44,258 nt of DNA from an uncultured Prevotella sp. GTDB lineage: Bacteria; Bacteroidota; Bacteroidia; Bacteroidales; Bacteroidaceae. Below the pieces are notes generated by a model. That model ran no database searches. It saw only the letters and a program-made list of their open reading frames with translations, and had not been told where the DNA came from. A program made the position numbers and the translations under genes. The number at the start of each line of letters is the position of its first letter. Position 1 is the stretch's first letter. This document shows, one piece after another, positions 16,853-25,609 of the stretch. Location of the stretch: positions 1-44,258 of the forward strand of contig CALUEX010000051.1 in the NCBI GenBank assembly GCA_944319815.1. Direction: 5' to 3'.

Positions 16853-18076
16853 ATGAAAATCGAGAAATCACTTTATGCCTTGGCTCTTGGCTTGATGCTT
16901 GCGCCAGTGCCGGCTTGCGCTGCGGACGTTGTGGTGACGGTCGCCAACAATAGTGATGTGCAGCGGCAAGAATTAGTGGAAATTCCAGTAAAAGATGTTT
17001 ATGCAAAACTTGGTGCTGCTCAAGGAGAACAGTTTATTGTGAAAAATTCGTTGGGGCAACAAGTCGCATACCAAATCACATACGACGGGAAACTGCTTAT
17101 TGATGTAAGTGTTAGGCCTAATGGCGCCGCTGACTACACTATACAAAAAGGGCAACCTAAAGAAATGAAAGTTTATGTGTGTGGAAAGCAGTATCCAGAA
17201 CGTGTTGACGACATAGCATGGGAGAACGACAGGACGGCATACCGTGTTTATGGGCCGGCTTTACAGCGTACAGGCGAACAAGCCTTCGGTATTGATGTAT
17301 GGTTGAAAAACACTCCGGATTTGGAAGTTGAGAAGCGATACGTGACAGAATTGTCAAACCATCCTAAAATAGAGGAACTAAAGAAGGCTGGCAAGACGGC
17401 TGAGGCGCTTGAAATGGAACAGGAAACGACGTATCATTTTGACCATGGATATGGCCTTGATTGTTATAAAGTCGGCCCTACATTAGGGTGTGGAGCTCCT
17501 GCTTTATTGAGCGGCGGAGAGATGGTTATGCCGTATTGTTACAAGACATACAAAATATTGGATAATGGTCCGTTGCGTTTTACCGTGCAACTTGACTACA
17601 ATCCTTTTAAAATCGGGAATGACAAAAATGTTGTTGAACACCGTATCATTAGCTGTGACAAAGGCAGCAACTTTAATAAACTTACTGTATGGTATGACGG
17701 ACTGACGCAACCTTGTGATATGGCTGCTGGCGTTGTTGTTCACAGTGAAGATACTAAAAGTATTATATGTGGCGATAATTACGTCATATACGCAGACCCT
17801 ACAGACAATCCGGCAAAGCAAAACTTCCAAATCTATGTTGGAGTGTTGTTCCCCAATGGTGTCAAGGGTACAAAAGTCATGATGTACGATAATCCTTCAA
17901 ATGGTAACGCTGGCCATGGGGTAGGGTTGATTACTTATCAGCCAAACGAGAAATATACTTATTATTTCGGTTCGGCATGGAGCAAAAATGATGTGCGCAC
18001 ACTTGATGAATGGAAATTGCGCGCTGAAGGTACTCTTGACGCTTTGCATTCACCACTCAAGGTGACGGTGAAGTAG
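16853..18076 (+). CDS. DUF4861 domain exported protein
   Basis: This 407-residue protein has an N-terminal signal sequence ending around PACAAD. The VPAC at the cleavage region could also be a weak lipobox, so a lipoprotein is possible. The body resembles the DUF4861 family of Bacteroidetes, with landmarks ENDRTAYRVYGPAL, FDHGYGLDCYKVG and the later HRIISCDKGSN. Members are secreted and of unknown activity; a carbohydrate-related role is often supposed. The ATG at 16853 is preferred over one at 16823, because the earlier start overlaps the peptidase stop by one base and puts ten basic or hydrophobic residues before the signal peptide. It lies in the same direction 29 bases after the peptidase. 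Its link to amino acid catabolism is unclear. Confidence 0.75.
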   Translation: MKIEKSLYALALGLMLAPVPACAADVVVTVANNSDVQRQELVEIPVKDVYAKLGAAQGEQFIVKNSLGQQVAYQITYDGKLLIDVSVRPNGAADYTIQKGQPKEMKVYVCGKQYPERVDDIAWENDRTAYRVYGPALQRTGEQAFGIDVWLKNTPDLEVEKRYVTELSNHPKIEELKKAGKTAEALEMEQETTYHFDHGYGLDCYKVGPTLGCGAPALLSGGEMVMPYCYKTYKILDNGPLRFTVQLDYNPFKIGNDKNVVEHRIISCDKGSNFNKLTVWYDGLTQPCDMAAGVVVHSEDTKSIICGDNYVIYADPTDNPAKQNFQIYVGVLFPNGVKGTKVMMYDNPSNGNAGHGVGLITYQPNEKYTYYFGSAWSKNDVRTLDEWKLRAEGTLDALHSPLKVTVK

Positions 18077-18115
18077 AAATAAAATAAAAAACTTGTTGGT
18101 CTTAAACCTTATACT

Positions 18116-19729
18116 ATGAAAAAACTTTTATTAGGCGACGAAGCTATTGCACAAGCGGCAATAGATGCGGGATTGAGTGGTGTTTATGCCTATCCCGGTA
18201 CACCATCAACGGAAATAACCGAGTATATCCAAAATTCTCCAATCGCTGTAGAACGTGGCATTCACAGAAGATGGTCCGTAAATGAGAAGACAGCAATGGA
18301 GGAAGCATTGGGTATGTCTTTCATGGGCAAACGGGCAATGGTTTGCATGAAGCACGTGGGATTGAATGTATGCGCTGACCCGTTCGTTAATTCAGCAATG
18401 ACGGGTACAAACGGCGGTTTGATAGTTCTTGTGGCTGATGACCCCTCTATGCATTCGTCTCAGAATGAGCAGGACAGCCGTTTTTATGCCAAGTTTGCTA
18501 TGATGCCATGCCTTGAGCCTTCAAGCCAGCAAGAAGCATACGATATGGTGCATTTTGCTTTTGATTATAGCGAACGTGTGCATTTGCCTATATTGATGCG
18601 TATTACCACGCGAATGGCCCATAGCCGTGCAGTGGTGGAAGTCAATGACGTGCAACGCAAACAGAATGACATTAATTATGATGCCAAGCCTAGTGAATGG
18701 GTCTTGCTTCCGGCGATGGCACGACGTAGGAATAGCATTGTTGCCGAGCAACAGAAAGAGTTGGAGCAGGATGCAGTGAATAGCCATTTCAATAAATATA
18801 TTGAAGGTACTGACCATTCTCTTGGAATTGTGGCAAGCGGTATAGGTATAAACTATCTTGAAGAATGTTTCAACGGGCAGTGTCCTTATCCAATACTGAA
18901 GATTGGTCACTATCCATTGCCCAAGAAGTTGTTGCGAAAGATGACGGATGAATGCGATAGCGTATTGGTTATAGAGGAAGGACAGCCTTTTATTGAGGAT
19001 ATTTTAAATGGAGTCATGCGTGGCACGGCAATTATAAAGGGGAAGCTAACGGGCGATTTGAGCCGTACAGGCGAATTGACGCCAGACATGGTACGTTGTG
19101 CTTTAGGCTTGCCTAAAACAGACATTATCGCTAAGAGCGAGAATGTTGTGCCGCGTCCGCCTGCATTGTGCCAAGGTTGTGGCCATAGAGATGTGTATGC
19201 AGCGTTGAATGACGTGTTGTCGGAATACCCAAATGCAAGAGTTTTTGGTGATATTGGTTGTTATACCTTGGGAGCCTTGCCACCATATAAGGCTCTTGAT
19301 TCCACTGTCGATATGGGAGCCAGCATTACGATGGCCAAAGGTGCGGCAGATGCGGGGCAATGGCCTGCTGTGGCGGTCATAGGTGATTCAACATTTACGC
19401 ACTCAGGGATTACTGGGTTGTTGGACGCCATAAATGAGAATTCTGACATAACCGTTATTATCAGCGATAACTTGACGACAGCCATGACTGGAGGACAGGA
19501 TTCGGCTGGAACAAATAAATTGGAAGCTATCTGCCGAGGGCTTGGGCTTGCAGAGGAACACTTAAGAACAGTTGTTCCATTGCCTAAGAATATGCCGGAG
19601 ATAGAACGGATATTACGCGAAGAAATTTCATATCATGGTTTAAGTGTAATAATCCCATGCCGTGAATGTATGCAAACGTTGAAACGTCATTTGAAACAGA
19701 AAAAACAAAATGGAGGAACTGTAAAATGA
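18116..19729 (+). CDS. iorA: Indolepyruvate:ferredoxin oxidoreductase, alpha subunit type (TPP enzyme), lacking ferredoxin domain
   Basis: This 537-residue thiamine-diphosphate enzyme oxidatively decarboxylates aryl-2-oxoacids to aryl-acetyl-CoA, reducing ferredoxin. The N-terminal pyrimidine-binding domain has GVYAYPGTPSTEI. The C-terminal TPP domain has CQGCGHRDVY, DIGCYTLG and the GDS...DN Mg-TPP motif (GDSTFTHSG to ISDNLTT). Typical IorA proteins end in two [4Fe-4S] ferredoxin motifs with eight cysteines. This one stops after IPCRECM, so that domain is missing. The reading frame is intact and the stop overlaps iorB by an ATGA, so this is a natural short form and not a break. Electrons must leave through a separate protein or a cluster in the TPP domain. 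Substrates may include indolepyruvate, phenylpyruvate and hydroxyphenylpyruvate. Confidence 0.88.
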   Translation: MKKLLLGDEAIAQAAIDAGLSGVYAYPGTPSTEITEYIQNSPIAVERGIHRRWSVNEKTAMEEALGMSFMGKRAMVCMKHVGLNVCADPFVNSAMTGTNGGLIVLVADDPSMHSSQNEQDSRFYAKFAMMPCLEPSSQQEAYDMVHFAFDYSERVHLPILMRITTRMAHSRAVVEVNDVQRKQNDINYDAKPSEWVLLPAMARRRNSIVAEQQKELEQDAVNSHFNKYIEGTDHSLGIVASGIGINYLEECFNGQCPYPILKIGHYPLPKKLLRKMTDECDSVLVIEEGQPFIEDILNGVMRGTAIIKGKLTGDLSRTGELTPDMVRCALGLPKTDIIAKSENVVPRPPALCQGCGHRDVYAALNDVLSEYPNARVFGDIGCYTLGALPPYKALDSTVDMGASITMAKGAADAGQWPAVAVIGDSTFTHSGITGLLDAINENSDITVIISDNLTTAMTGGQDSAGTNKLEAICRGLGLAEEHLRTVVPLPKNMPEIERILREEISYHGLSVIIPCRECMQTLKRHLKQKKQNGGTVK

Positions 19730-20298
19730 AAGCTGATATAATCCTTTGTGGCGTAGGCGGTCAAGGTATTCTTACAATCGCTACAATAATAGGCGAGGCT
19801 GCAATAAAAGAAGGTTTGTACATAAAACAAGCTGAAGTGCATGGAATGTCCCAACGTGGAGGAGACGTGCAAAGTAATTTGCGTATATCGTCATTGCCAA
19901 TCCATAGTGACTTAATTCCATTAGGGCACGCCGATGTAATCATTGCCATGGAGCCTATGGAGGCGTTGCGGTATCTTCCATATCTTGGTAAAGACGGTTG
20001 GATAATAACGTCAAGCACTCCATTTGTAAATATTCCCAATTATCCTGATTTTGAATTACTTAAATCAGAATATTCAAGAATGAAAAACGTTGTACTTCTT
20101 GACATTGAGAAACTTGCCAATGAAAATGGTGTGCCACGCTCTTCAAACATCATACTTCTTGGTGCAGCCATTAACCATATAGGTCTTGGACGTGAAAAGA
20201 TAGAGACTGCCATACGTACCGTCTTTTCAAGAAAAGGCGAAGCTGTTATTGAAGCAAATCTCAAGGCATTGGAGGTTGGCGCAAAAAATGTGATTTAG
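19726..20298 (+). CDS. iorB: Indolepyruvate:ferredoxin oxidoreductase, beta subunit
   Basis: This 190-residue gamma-type domain of 2-oxoacid:ferredoxin oxidoreductases is the partner of IorA. The N-terminus has GVGGQGILT, followed by EVHGMSQRGGDV, both conserved in IorB, which binds CoA. The ATG at 19726 overlaps the iorA stop (ATGA), showing translational coupling and equal stoichiometry. An upstream in-frame codon at 19666 would lie inside iorA and is rejected. The complex acts in the cytoplasm and in gut anaerobes contributes to aryl-acetate formation from aromatic amino acids. Confidence 0.92.
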   Translation: MKADIILCGVGGQGILTIATIIGEAAIKEGLYIKQAEVHGMSQRGGDVQSNLRISSLPIHSDLIPLGHADVIIAMEPMEALRYLPYLGKDGWIITSSTPFVNIPNYPDFELLKSEYSRMKNVVLLDIEKLANENGVPRSSNIILLGAAINHIGLGREKIETAIRTVFSRKGEAVIEANLKALEVGAKNVI

Positions 20299-20324
20299 AG
20301 TGAGACTTTAAAAGATATGTGAAG

Positions 20325-21641
20325 ATGCAAACACCAATAAATAAAAAACTTGTTGACGACGCGATAAGCGATTTAGGCATACAGGATTTTGAGAAAGCCA
20401 CAATAAGGGAAGTAAAGTCTGTAGCGGCTCATGCCGAGAGCCAGTCAGGTGTTGAGTTTATAAAATTAGAGATGGGCATACCCGGACTTCCTGCATCGCA
20501 AATAGGTGTTGAGGCTCAAATTACGGCTTTGAGTAACGGCATCGCCCATTCTTATCCAGACATCCAGGGTGCTCCTGTGCTGAAAAATGAAGCCTCGCGA
20601 TTCGTGAAAGCATTTATAGGGGTTGACGTCTCGCCAGAAGGGTGTATACCTGTATGTGGAAGTATGCAAGGGACTTTTGCGGCATTCCTGACTTGTTCAC
20701 AATGCGATAAGCGGAAGGATACGGTCCTATTCATTGACCCGGGTTTCCCCGTCCAGAAAATGCAGCTGCAAGTGCTTGGAATTAAATATGAAACCTTTGA
20801 CGTATACGATTTTAGAGGAGAAAAACTTGGCGCGAAACTTGAGGATTATTTAAGGAATGGCAATGTTTGTGCCATTGTTTACAGCAATCCAAATAATCCT
20901 TCATGGATATGTTTTAATGAGTCAGAGCTTGAGGTTATAGGTAAACTGGCTACAAAGTATGATGCCATCGTAATTGAAGACCTCGCTTATTTCGCGATGG
21001 ATTTCAGGAAGGACCTAAGCACGCCTTTTACGCCTCCATACCAGGCTACAGTGGCTCGGTACACGGAGAATTATATGCTTATGATAAGCGGAAGCAAGGC
21101 TTTTAGTTATGCTGGTGAACGAATAGGTGTAGCTTGCATCAGCGACAAGCTATTCCATCGTCACTACGATTGTTTAGCCATGAGATACGAGGGGCTGCCT
21201 TTTGGCCCGGTTTACTCTACACGTATGCTTTACGCCTTGTCTTCAGGCACAAGCCATAGTGCTCAATACGCCATGGCCGCAATGTTGAAGGCAGCTTCTG
21301 ATGGTACATATGATTTCCGCAAGGAGACCAGTGTCTATGGCACCAGGGCTCACAAGTTGAAAGAAATATTTTGCCGTCATGGCTTTTACATCGTATACGA
21401 CAAAGATTTGGACGAGGACATTGCCGACGGATTTTATTTCACGATAGGTTATCCCGGCATGACTGGTGGAGAACTGGCTCGCGAGCTGATGTATTACGGT
21501 GTTAGTGCAATCTGTCTTTCCACAACGGGCAGCCGTCAAAACGGATTAAGGGTTTGCACGTCGTTTGTTGAGGATAGGCAGCTCGATGAGCTGGAGCATC
21601 GAATGGAAGTGTTCCAGGCGAATAATCCTGTTGCGAAATAG
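20325..21641 (+). CDS. Class I/II PLP-dependent aminotransferase
   Basis: This 438-residue fold-type I aminotransferase has the PLP-binding Lys258 in SGSKAFSYAGERIG, the Asn/Pro motif YSNPNNPSW and the Asp of the cofactor pyridine site in IVIEDLAYF. An Arg in NGLRVCTSF near the C-terminus would bind the substrate carboxylate. Its location 26 bases after iorB suggests it transaminates aromatic amino acids to the aryl-pyruvates used by IorAB, though the specificity cannot be proved. The ATG at 20325 is chosen; a GTG two codons earlier is also possible. It ends the gene group before a strong terminator. Confidence 0.88.
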   Translation: MQTPINKKLVDDAISDLGIQDFEKATIREVKSVAAHAESQSGVEFIKLEMGIPGLPASQIGVEAQITALSNGIAHSYPDIQGAPVLKNEASRFVKAFIGVDVSPEGCIPVCGSMQGTFAAFLTCSQCDKRKDTVLFIDPGFPVQKMQLQVLGIKYETFDVYDFRGEKLGAKLEDYLRNGNVCAIVYSNPNNPSWICFNESELEVIGKLATKYDAIVIEDLAYFAMDFRKDLSTPFTPPYQATVARYTENYMLMISGSKAFSYAGERIGVACISDKLFHRHYDCLAMRYEGLPFGPVYSTRMLYALSSGTSHSAQYAMAAMLKAASDGTYDFRKETSVYGTRAHKLKEIFCRHGFYIVYDKDLDEDIADGFYFTIGYPGMTGGELARELMYYGVSAICLSTTGSRQNGLRVCTSFVEDRQLDELEHRMEVFQANNPVAK

Positions 21642-21666
21642 CATACGTCTACGCTATTGATTAGTG

Positions 21667-21713
21667 AAAGCTCCATATCCAGCGAATAAAAAACGCTGGA
21701 TATGGAGCTTTTT
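21667..21713 (+). terminator. Intrinsic terminator after the aminotransferase gene
   Basis: An 18-bp perfect stem (21667-21684 with 21694-21711, core CTCCATATCCAGCG) has a 9-base A-rich loop and runs into a T tract. It begins 25 bases after the stop codon and closes the peptidase-IorAB unit. Confidence 0.92.
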
Positions 21714-22026
21714 CGTTGTGGGTTGGATTTCATCTTCTAAGCAGTTTGTGAGAGGCCGTTAATTAGGCAGCGAAAGACCATCTTTTTCTTGATGATAGGA
21801 TGCTTTTTGTCATACAAGACATGGCCTTTTGCCGGGACTAATGTTAGCGACGTTATTTTAAGTCTTCGTATGCCGATTTACATCGACATATTTATATATG
21901 GCTATGTACCGAATAAGTGTCAGCGTAAGGCTGAACTTATATATTCTTGGCGCGCGTATTAGTTGGTAGGCACTACCATAATGTTAAGTTTTTGTTTGTT
22001 CGGCACTTTGTAGTGGTGACGTTTTT
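21714..22026. other. Intergenic DNA, no feature seen
   Basis: About 310 AT-rich bases lie between the terminator and the nested-repeat element. I see no reading frame of credible composition, no RNA gene and no promoter matching the pattern used elsewhere in this window. Confidence 0.5.
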
Positions 22027-22220
22027 AACCCAAATCGGTCATTAGACCGCAATGTCTTAATTTCTATAGATATTATTGCTTCTTGCCGTCTTATGTCCTT
22101 CTGCCGCCGTCTTTTCTTCCGTTCCTTCTCGCGTAGCCCGCTACGCCTTCGACAAAACGGAAGAAAAACCGTCTGGCATAAGTACATAATCCGTCTAAGC
22201 TCTAATGACTGATTTGGGTT
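22027..22220. repeat. 194-bp nested inverted-repeat element (MITE-like or structured RNA)
   Basis: Terminal 20-base arms at 22027-22046 and 22201-22220 are inverted copies with one mismatch (AACCCAAATCGGTCATTAGA). Inside lie further nested pairs: CTTATG at 22090-22095 with CATAAG at 22177-22182, a perfect 12-bp pair TTTTCTTCCGTT at 22112-22123 with 22156-22167, and a tight 6-bp hairpin GCGTAG-CCCG-CTACGC at 22131-22146. Such nesting suggests a single long fold or a non-autonomous mobile repeat. No transposase is present, and the reading frame across it is probably not a gene. Confidence 0.7.
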
Positions 22221-22253
22221 TAATCAAAACGCGGCGTTATCCGTTATGTAATA

Positions 22254-25200
22254 TCATAAAGAAACTTCTTTCACATTGTCATCGCTGACATACCAGATGA
22301 AGCCAGAAACGCAACTATATCCCATACTGTCGAGCAGGTGCATATATTGTCGTACTTGGGCTTGATGTTCATCTCGGGGACGCCCGAACTTGTAGTCTAT
22401 GACTATGGTCTTCTTGCCGTCGGTTATGACTCTATCCGGTCGCCGCGTAATGGTTTTGTCATTGGCTGGGTCATAGGCCAGGATTGAACATTCAGTGAAG
22501 ACCTGCCAGCGAGGACTGAACCAGTCGGAGATGTTCTTGCTCATGAGGCGCTTTTTTAAAAGTGTGCTTATATCTTCGGCTGATATGCTGCCGTCGCCGA
22601 TTAAACCTTCGTGGTTGAGTCTTAACACGGCTTTGTCTACATCGTCTATAGTGGTGACCATTGATAGAAGTTTATGAAGTAAGTTGCCCGTCTTGATGTA
22701 TTGGTTACGCTCGCTTTCATTGTCGCCTTCGATGAACTGACGGCTATCGTTGCTCTGCTTGAATTCAATATTGGGCTGACAGGTCTTTATTTTTATGTTG
22801 AGAGTTATAGGCCTTGAAAGGAATACATTTCCGGTTTTTCTTCTTTCCTCTTTCCTTGATGGGACAGAGAGCTTCCCGTATTCAAATACAGATGGAGCGT
22901 TGTCACCGCCCTCAATGTATAATGCGTCGCTTAATTCATTCTTTAGCTGTGGCAGACATTGTTGGATTATAGCAGAGCGGTTGGGACGGCCGGCCTTTGA
23001 TGATGAAGTCTTGCGCCCGGCGACAAATAGGTTACGTCCGGCACGTGTGAATGCTACATATAGCAAGTTGAGGTTGTCAACCCTGTTCTGCACGTGTTCG
23101 TTGCGGTAGTCCGTGGAATAAATGGTGTCAAGAAGTTTCTTTGTGTAGTCTACCGGTATCATTGGCAATTTGTTGAATGGTGCTTTTGACGGCGTGGTCC
23201 ACAACATAGTACGGTTGTTTTCCAAAGCCCAGTCACAAAAAGGTATAATGACGTTGTCATATTCCAAGCCCTTGCTTTTATGTATGCTTATAATCCTTAT
23301 ACCGTCGGTTTCATCGCTTTGGATGGTTTTTGAGCATATATCGTCATTCCATGCCTCCAATAGTTTCTCTATACCTCCAGGATTGTTGTTCGTAAATTCA
23401 GCCACTTTGTCGTAGAAAGCGCAGATATACGGCCCTTGTCCGTCTATTTTGTCCAATTTGAAAGTTAAATATATGTAGTCGATTATTTCAAAAATAGGCT
23501 TTTTAATCATCTTCTCTATTTCGTCGATAAATCCGCAAGGCAAGAAAGAATCTAATATTTCAGGCGTATTACCGATGCCTGTAAGTATGTCGGTGTTTTT
23601 AACAGCGGATTGCAACATGGTTTTCTGATACATAATGGCGAGTGTTGCTTTAGTCAAGTTATCGTCTGGGTGAAGCATGAAATCTAAGGCCTGGACTATG
23701 GTGCAAACGGCTGGCGAGGCATCCAGCCTGAATGCTTCGTCACTCACGATTTTCAGTTCTGGATGCTTTTCCATGATATAGTCGGCGATTATTGGTATGT
23801 GTTGGTTGTATCTTACCAATATGGCAACATCTTTTTCTGCGATTTTTTCCGCAAGAATTTCTTGGATAGTTGCGTCAATCCAAGAGAGCATTTCGTTTTT
23901 ATAGTCATCACCTGCAAGCAATGCAAGCCTTACGAGTCCGGCTGTGTCCTTTTCCTCGTTTCTCGCTTTTTGTTCTACATCGGCATAAGCATCAAGTAAT
24001 TCTTGAGATGTTTGCTTGTCGTTAGTCTTGCATTCTTCTTCATATTCAAGTTTTGTTGCAATTTTGAAAAAACTATTGTTGAAATCTATGATGTTTCGTT
24101 CGGAACGGTAATTAGTTTGTAAGTTTTTTACATCAATTTCATTACCTTTGCCGCTAAATTGTTTTTCAATATTGTTCAACAATCTCCAATCGCCGGAACG
24201 CCATCGGTAAATGCTTTGCTTTACGTCGCCAACGATAAGGTTGTTTATGAGTGTGGATTTATTTCCCAATACATATCCTAGGTTTCCGCTCCTGCTCATG
24301 CATTCATCCAAAAGCACTTTAAAGTTTTGCCATTGAATGGAACTTGTATCTTGAAATTCATCAATCATTATGTGTTCCAGTCTGCACCCGATTTTCTCGA
24401 ATATAAAAGGAGAATCGTTGTCTTTTATCATGGTGTGCAACAAATATTGAGTGTCGCTAAGCAAGAATAAGTTTGCGTCATGGTTCAACTCCCTTACTTT
24501 TGTTTCTATGCTGTTGAGAAGGCGCAGTTTGTCAAGATGTCTTAATGTGCAATCCGCCGTGGCATATAGTTCCCATTGTTGGCGACGTTCTGTTTCCGCA
24601 TCGTTAAGGAGCTTTATAAGTTTGTTGTTTACAAGTGATATAATGGCATCTCTGTCCGGACTCGCTTTTGAGGCCCAGCAGTTTGCGTCATCAAGGCATT
24701 TTTTTAAAGTGCTATTGACACACTTGCTGTCACTGAAATCATCACTTACCAATTTGTTGAAATAGCTGGAAATACCCCTTGTCCCATTTGCGTATGACGT
24801 AACGGAAAGGCCTGCATTCTCGGTCTCACGCTTGAATGTCTCCGAATATTCGGCCATGCGCTTTTTAGCATTGTTTTTTATCGTATGCAATTCTTTTGTG
24901 TAAGACTCGAAAAATCCTTTCTTTGATACTGTTGCATTCAGTTCGTTTCCAAACTTCTTATAGAAATCCTTGAATATTGTTTTACCGAAATCCTTGACAT
25001 TTCCTATGACATTCCAACTCTTGTTGTCGTCTATATTGGAGAATATGTAGCTGATTAGCCATTTCAGAATAATGCTTGTAGATGTCAGCGATTCAATCAG
25101 TTTGTCAACGGCCATTTCTTCCACTTGAACATCGTTAAGGCCGATTTTCAGATTAGCCGTAAGGTCGAGCTCGCGGGCAAGGTTACGCAATACCGACTGG

Positions 25201-25538
25201 AAAAATGAGTCTATGGTTTCAACCATGAAGTAATTGTAGTTATGCACGATATAGTTCAATGCTCTCCCCGCCCTGAAACTTGCCATTGATGAGCTTATTC
25301 CGAGGCTGTCACATACGGCTTTCGTGTATGTTTCAGACTCTGGCAAATTTTTCCATATACCGTACAACTGGCTCAGTATGCGCAACTTCATTTCCTCTGT
25401 TGCTTTGTTCGTAAATGTAACGGCAAGTATATTCTTGAAGCACAGCGGGTCGTTTATTAGCAACTTGATATATTCAACGGCGATTGTAAACGTTTTTCCG
25501 CTTCCTGCGCTGGCTTTATATACGGTCAATGCTTTCAT
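22254..25538 (-). CDS. UvrD/RecB-like helicase-nuclease (AddA type)
   Basis: This 1094-residue superfamily 1A helicase has a C-terminal PD-(D/E)XK nuclease and resembles AddA/RecB of double-strand break repair. Walker A ASAGSGKT is at 9-16. Further helicase motifs are AVTFTNKATEEM, MIDEFQDTSSIQW, VGDVKQSIYRWR, IISIHKSKGLEYDNVI and LLYVAFTRA. The nuclease motif near the C-terminus is RRPDRVI followed by IVIDYKFGRP. It should resect DNA ends with an AddB-like partner, but no such gene adjoins it here: the upstream gene encodes an outer-membrane protein and the downstream side is the repeat element. A 71-base gap separates it from the upstream DUF5686 gene, without a visible promoter, so the two may share a transcript. 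Confidence 0.92.
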   Translation of the reverse strand: MKALTVYKASAGSGKTFTIAVEYIKLLINDPLCFKNILAVTFTNKATEEMKLRILSQLYGIWKNLPESETYTKAVCDSLGISSSMASFRAGRALNYIVHNYNYFMVETIDSFFQSVLRNLARELDLTANLKIGLNDVQVEEMAVDKLIESLTSTSIILKWLISYIFSNIDDNKSWNVIGNVKDFGKTIFKDFYKKFGNELNATVSKKGFFESYTKELHTIKNNAKKRMAEYSETFKRETENAGLSVTSYANGTRGISSYFNKLVSDDFSDSKCVNSTLKKCLDDANCWASKASPDRDAIISLVNNKLIKLLNDAETERRQQWELYATADCTLRHLDKLRLLNSIETKVRELNHDANLFLLSDTQYLLHTMIKDNDSPFIFEKIGCRLEHIMIDEFQDTSSIQWQNFKVLLDECMSRSGNLGYVLGNKSTLINNLIVGDVKQSIYRWRSGDWRLLNNIEKQFSGKGNEIDVKNLQTNYRSERNIIDFNNSFFKIATKLEYEEECKTNDKQTSQELLDAYADVEQKARNEEKDTAGLVRLALLAGDDYKNEMLSWIDATIQEILAEKIAEKDVAILVRYNQHIPIIADYIMEKHPELKIVSDEAFRLDASPAVCTIVQALDFMLHPDDNLTKATLAIMYQKTMLQSAVKNTDILTGIGNTPEILDSFLPCGFIDEIEKMIKKPIFEIIDYIYLTFKLDKIDGQGPYICAFYDKVAEFTNNNPGGIEKLLEAWNDDICSKTIQSDETDGIRIISIHKSKGLEYDNVIIPFCDWALENNRTMLWTTPSKAPFNKLPMIPVDYTKKLLDTIYSTDYRNEHVQNRVDNLNLLYVAFTRAGRNLFVAGRKTSSSKAGRPNRSAIIQQCLPQLKNELSDALYIEGGDNAPSVFEYGKLSVPSRKEERRKTGNVFLSRPITLNIKIKTCQPNIEFKQSNDSRQFIEGDNESERNQYIKTGNLLHKLLSMVTTIDDVDKAVLRLNHEGLIGDGSISAEDISTLLKKRLMSKNISDWFSPRWQVFTECSILAYDPANDKTITRRPDRVITDGKKTIVIDYKFGRPRDEHQAQVRQYMHLLDSMGYSCVSGFIWYVSDDNVKEVSL

Positions 25539-25609
25539 GCTTGTTTTTTATTATGGTTGTTTGATGTGTCTATAACTTCCTATAATTGAGGTTTGAATGC
25601 GTTGTATGC

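Noticed and set aside
21984-22187. A 67-codon minus-strand frame over the nested repeat
   Set aside because: It lies mostly within the inverted-repeat element and is very rich in Arg and Lys, as expected from repeat sequence read as protein.
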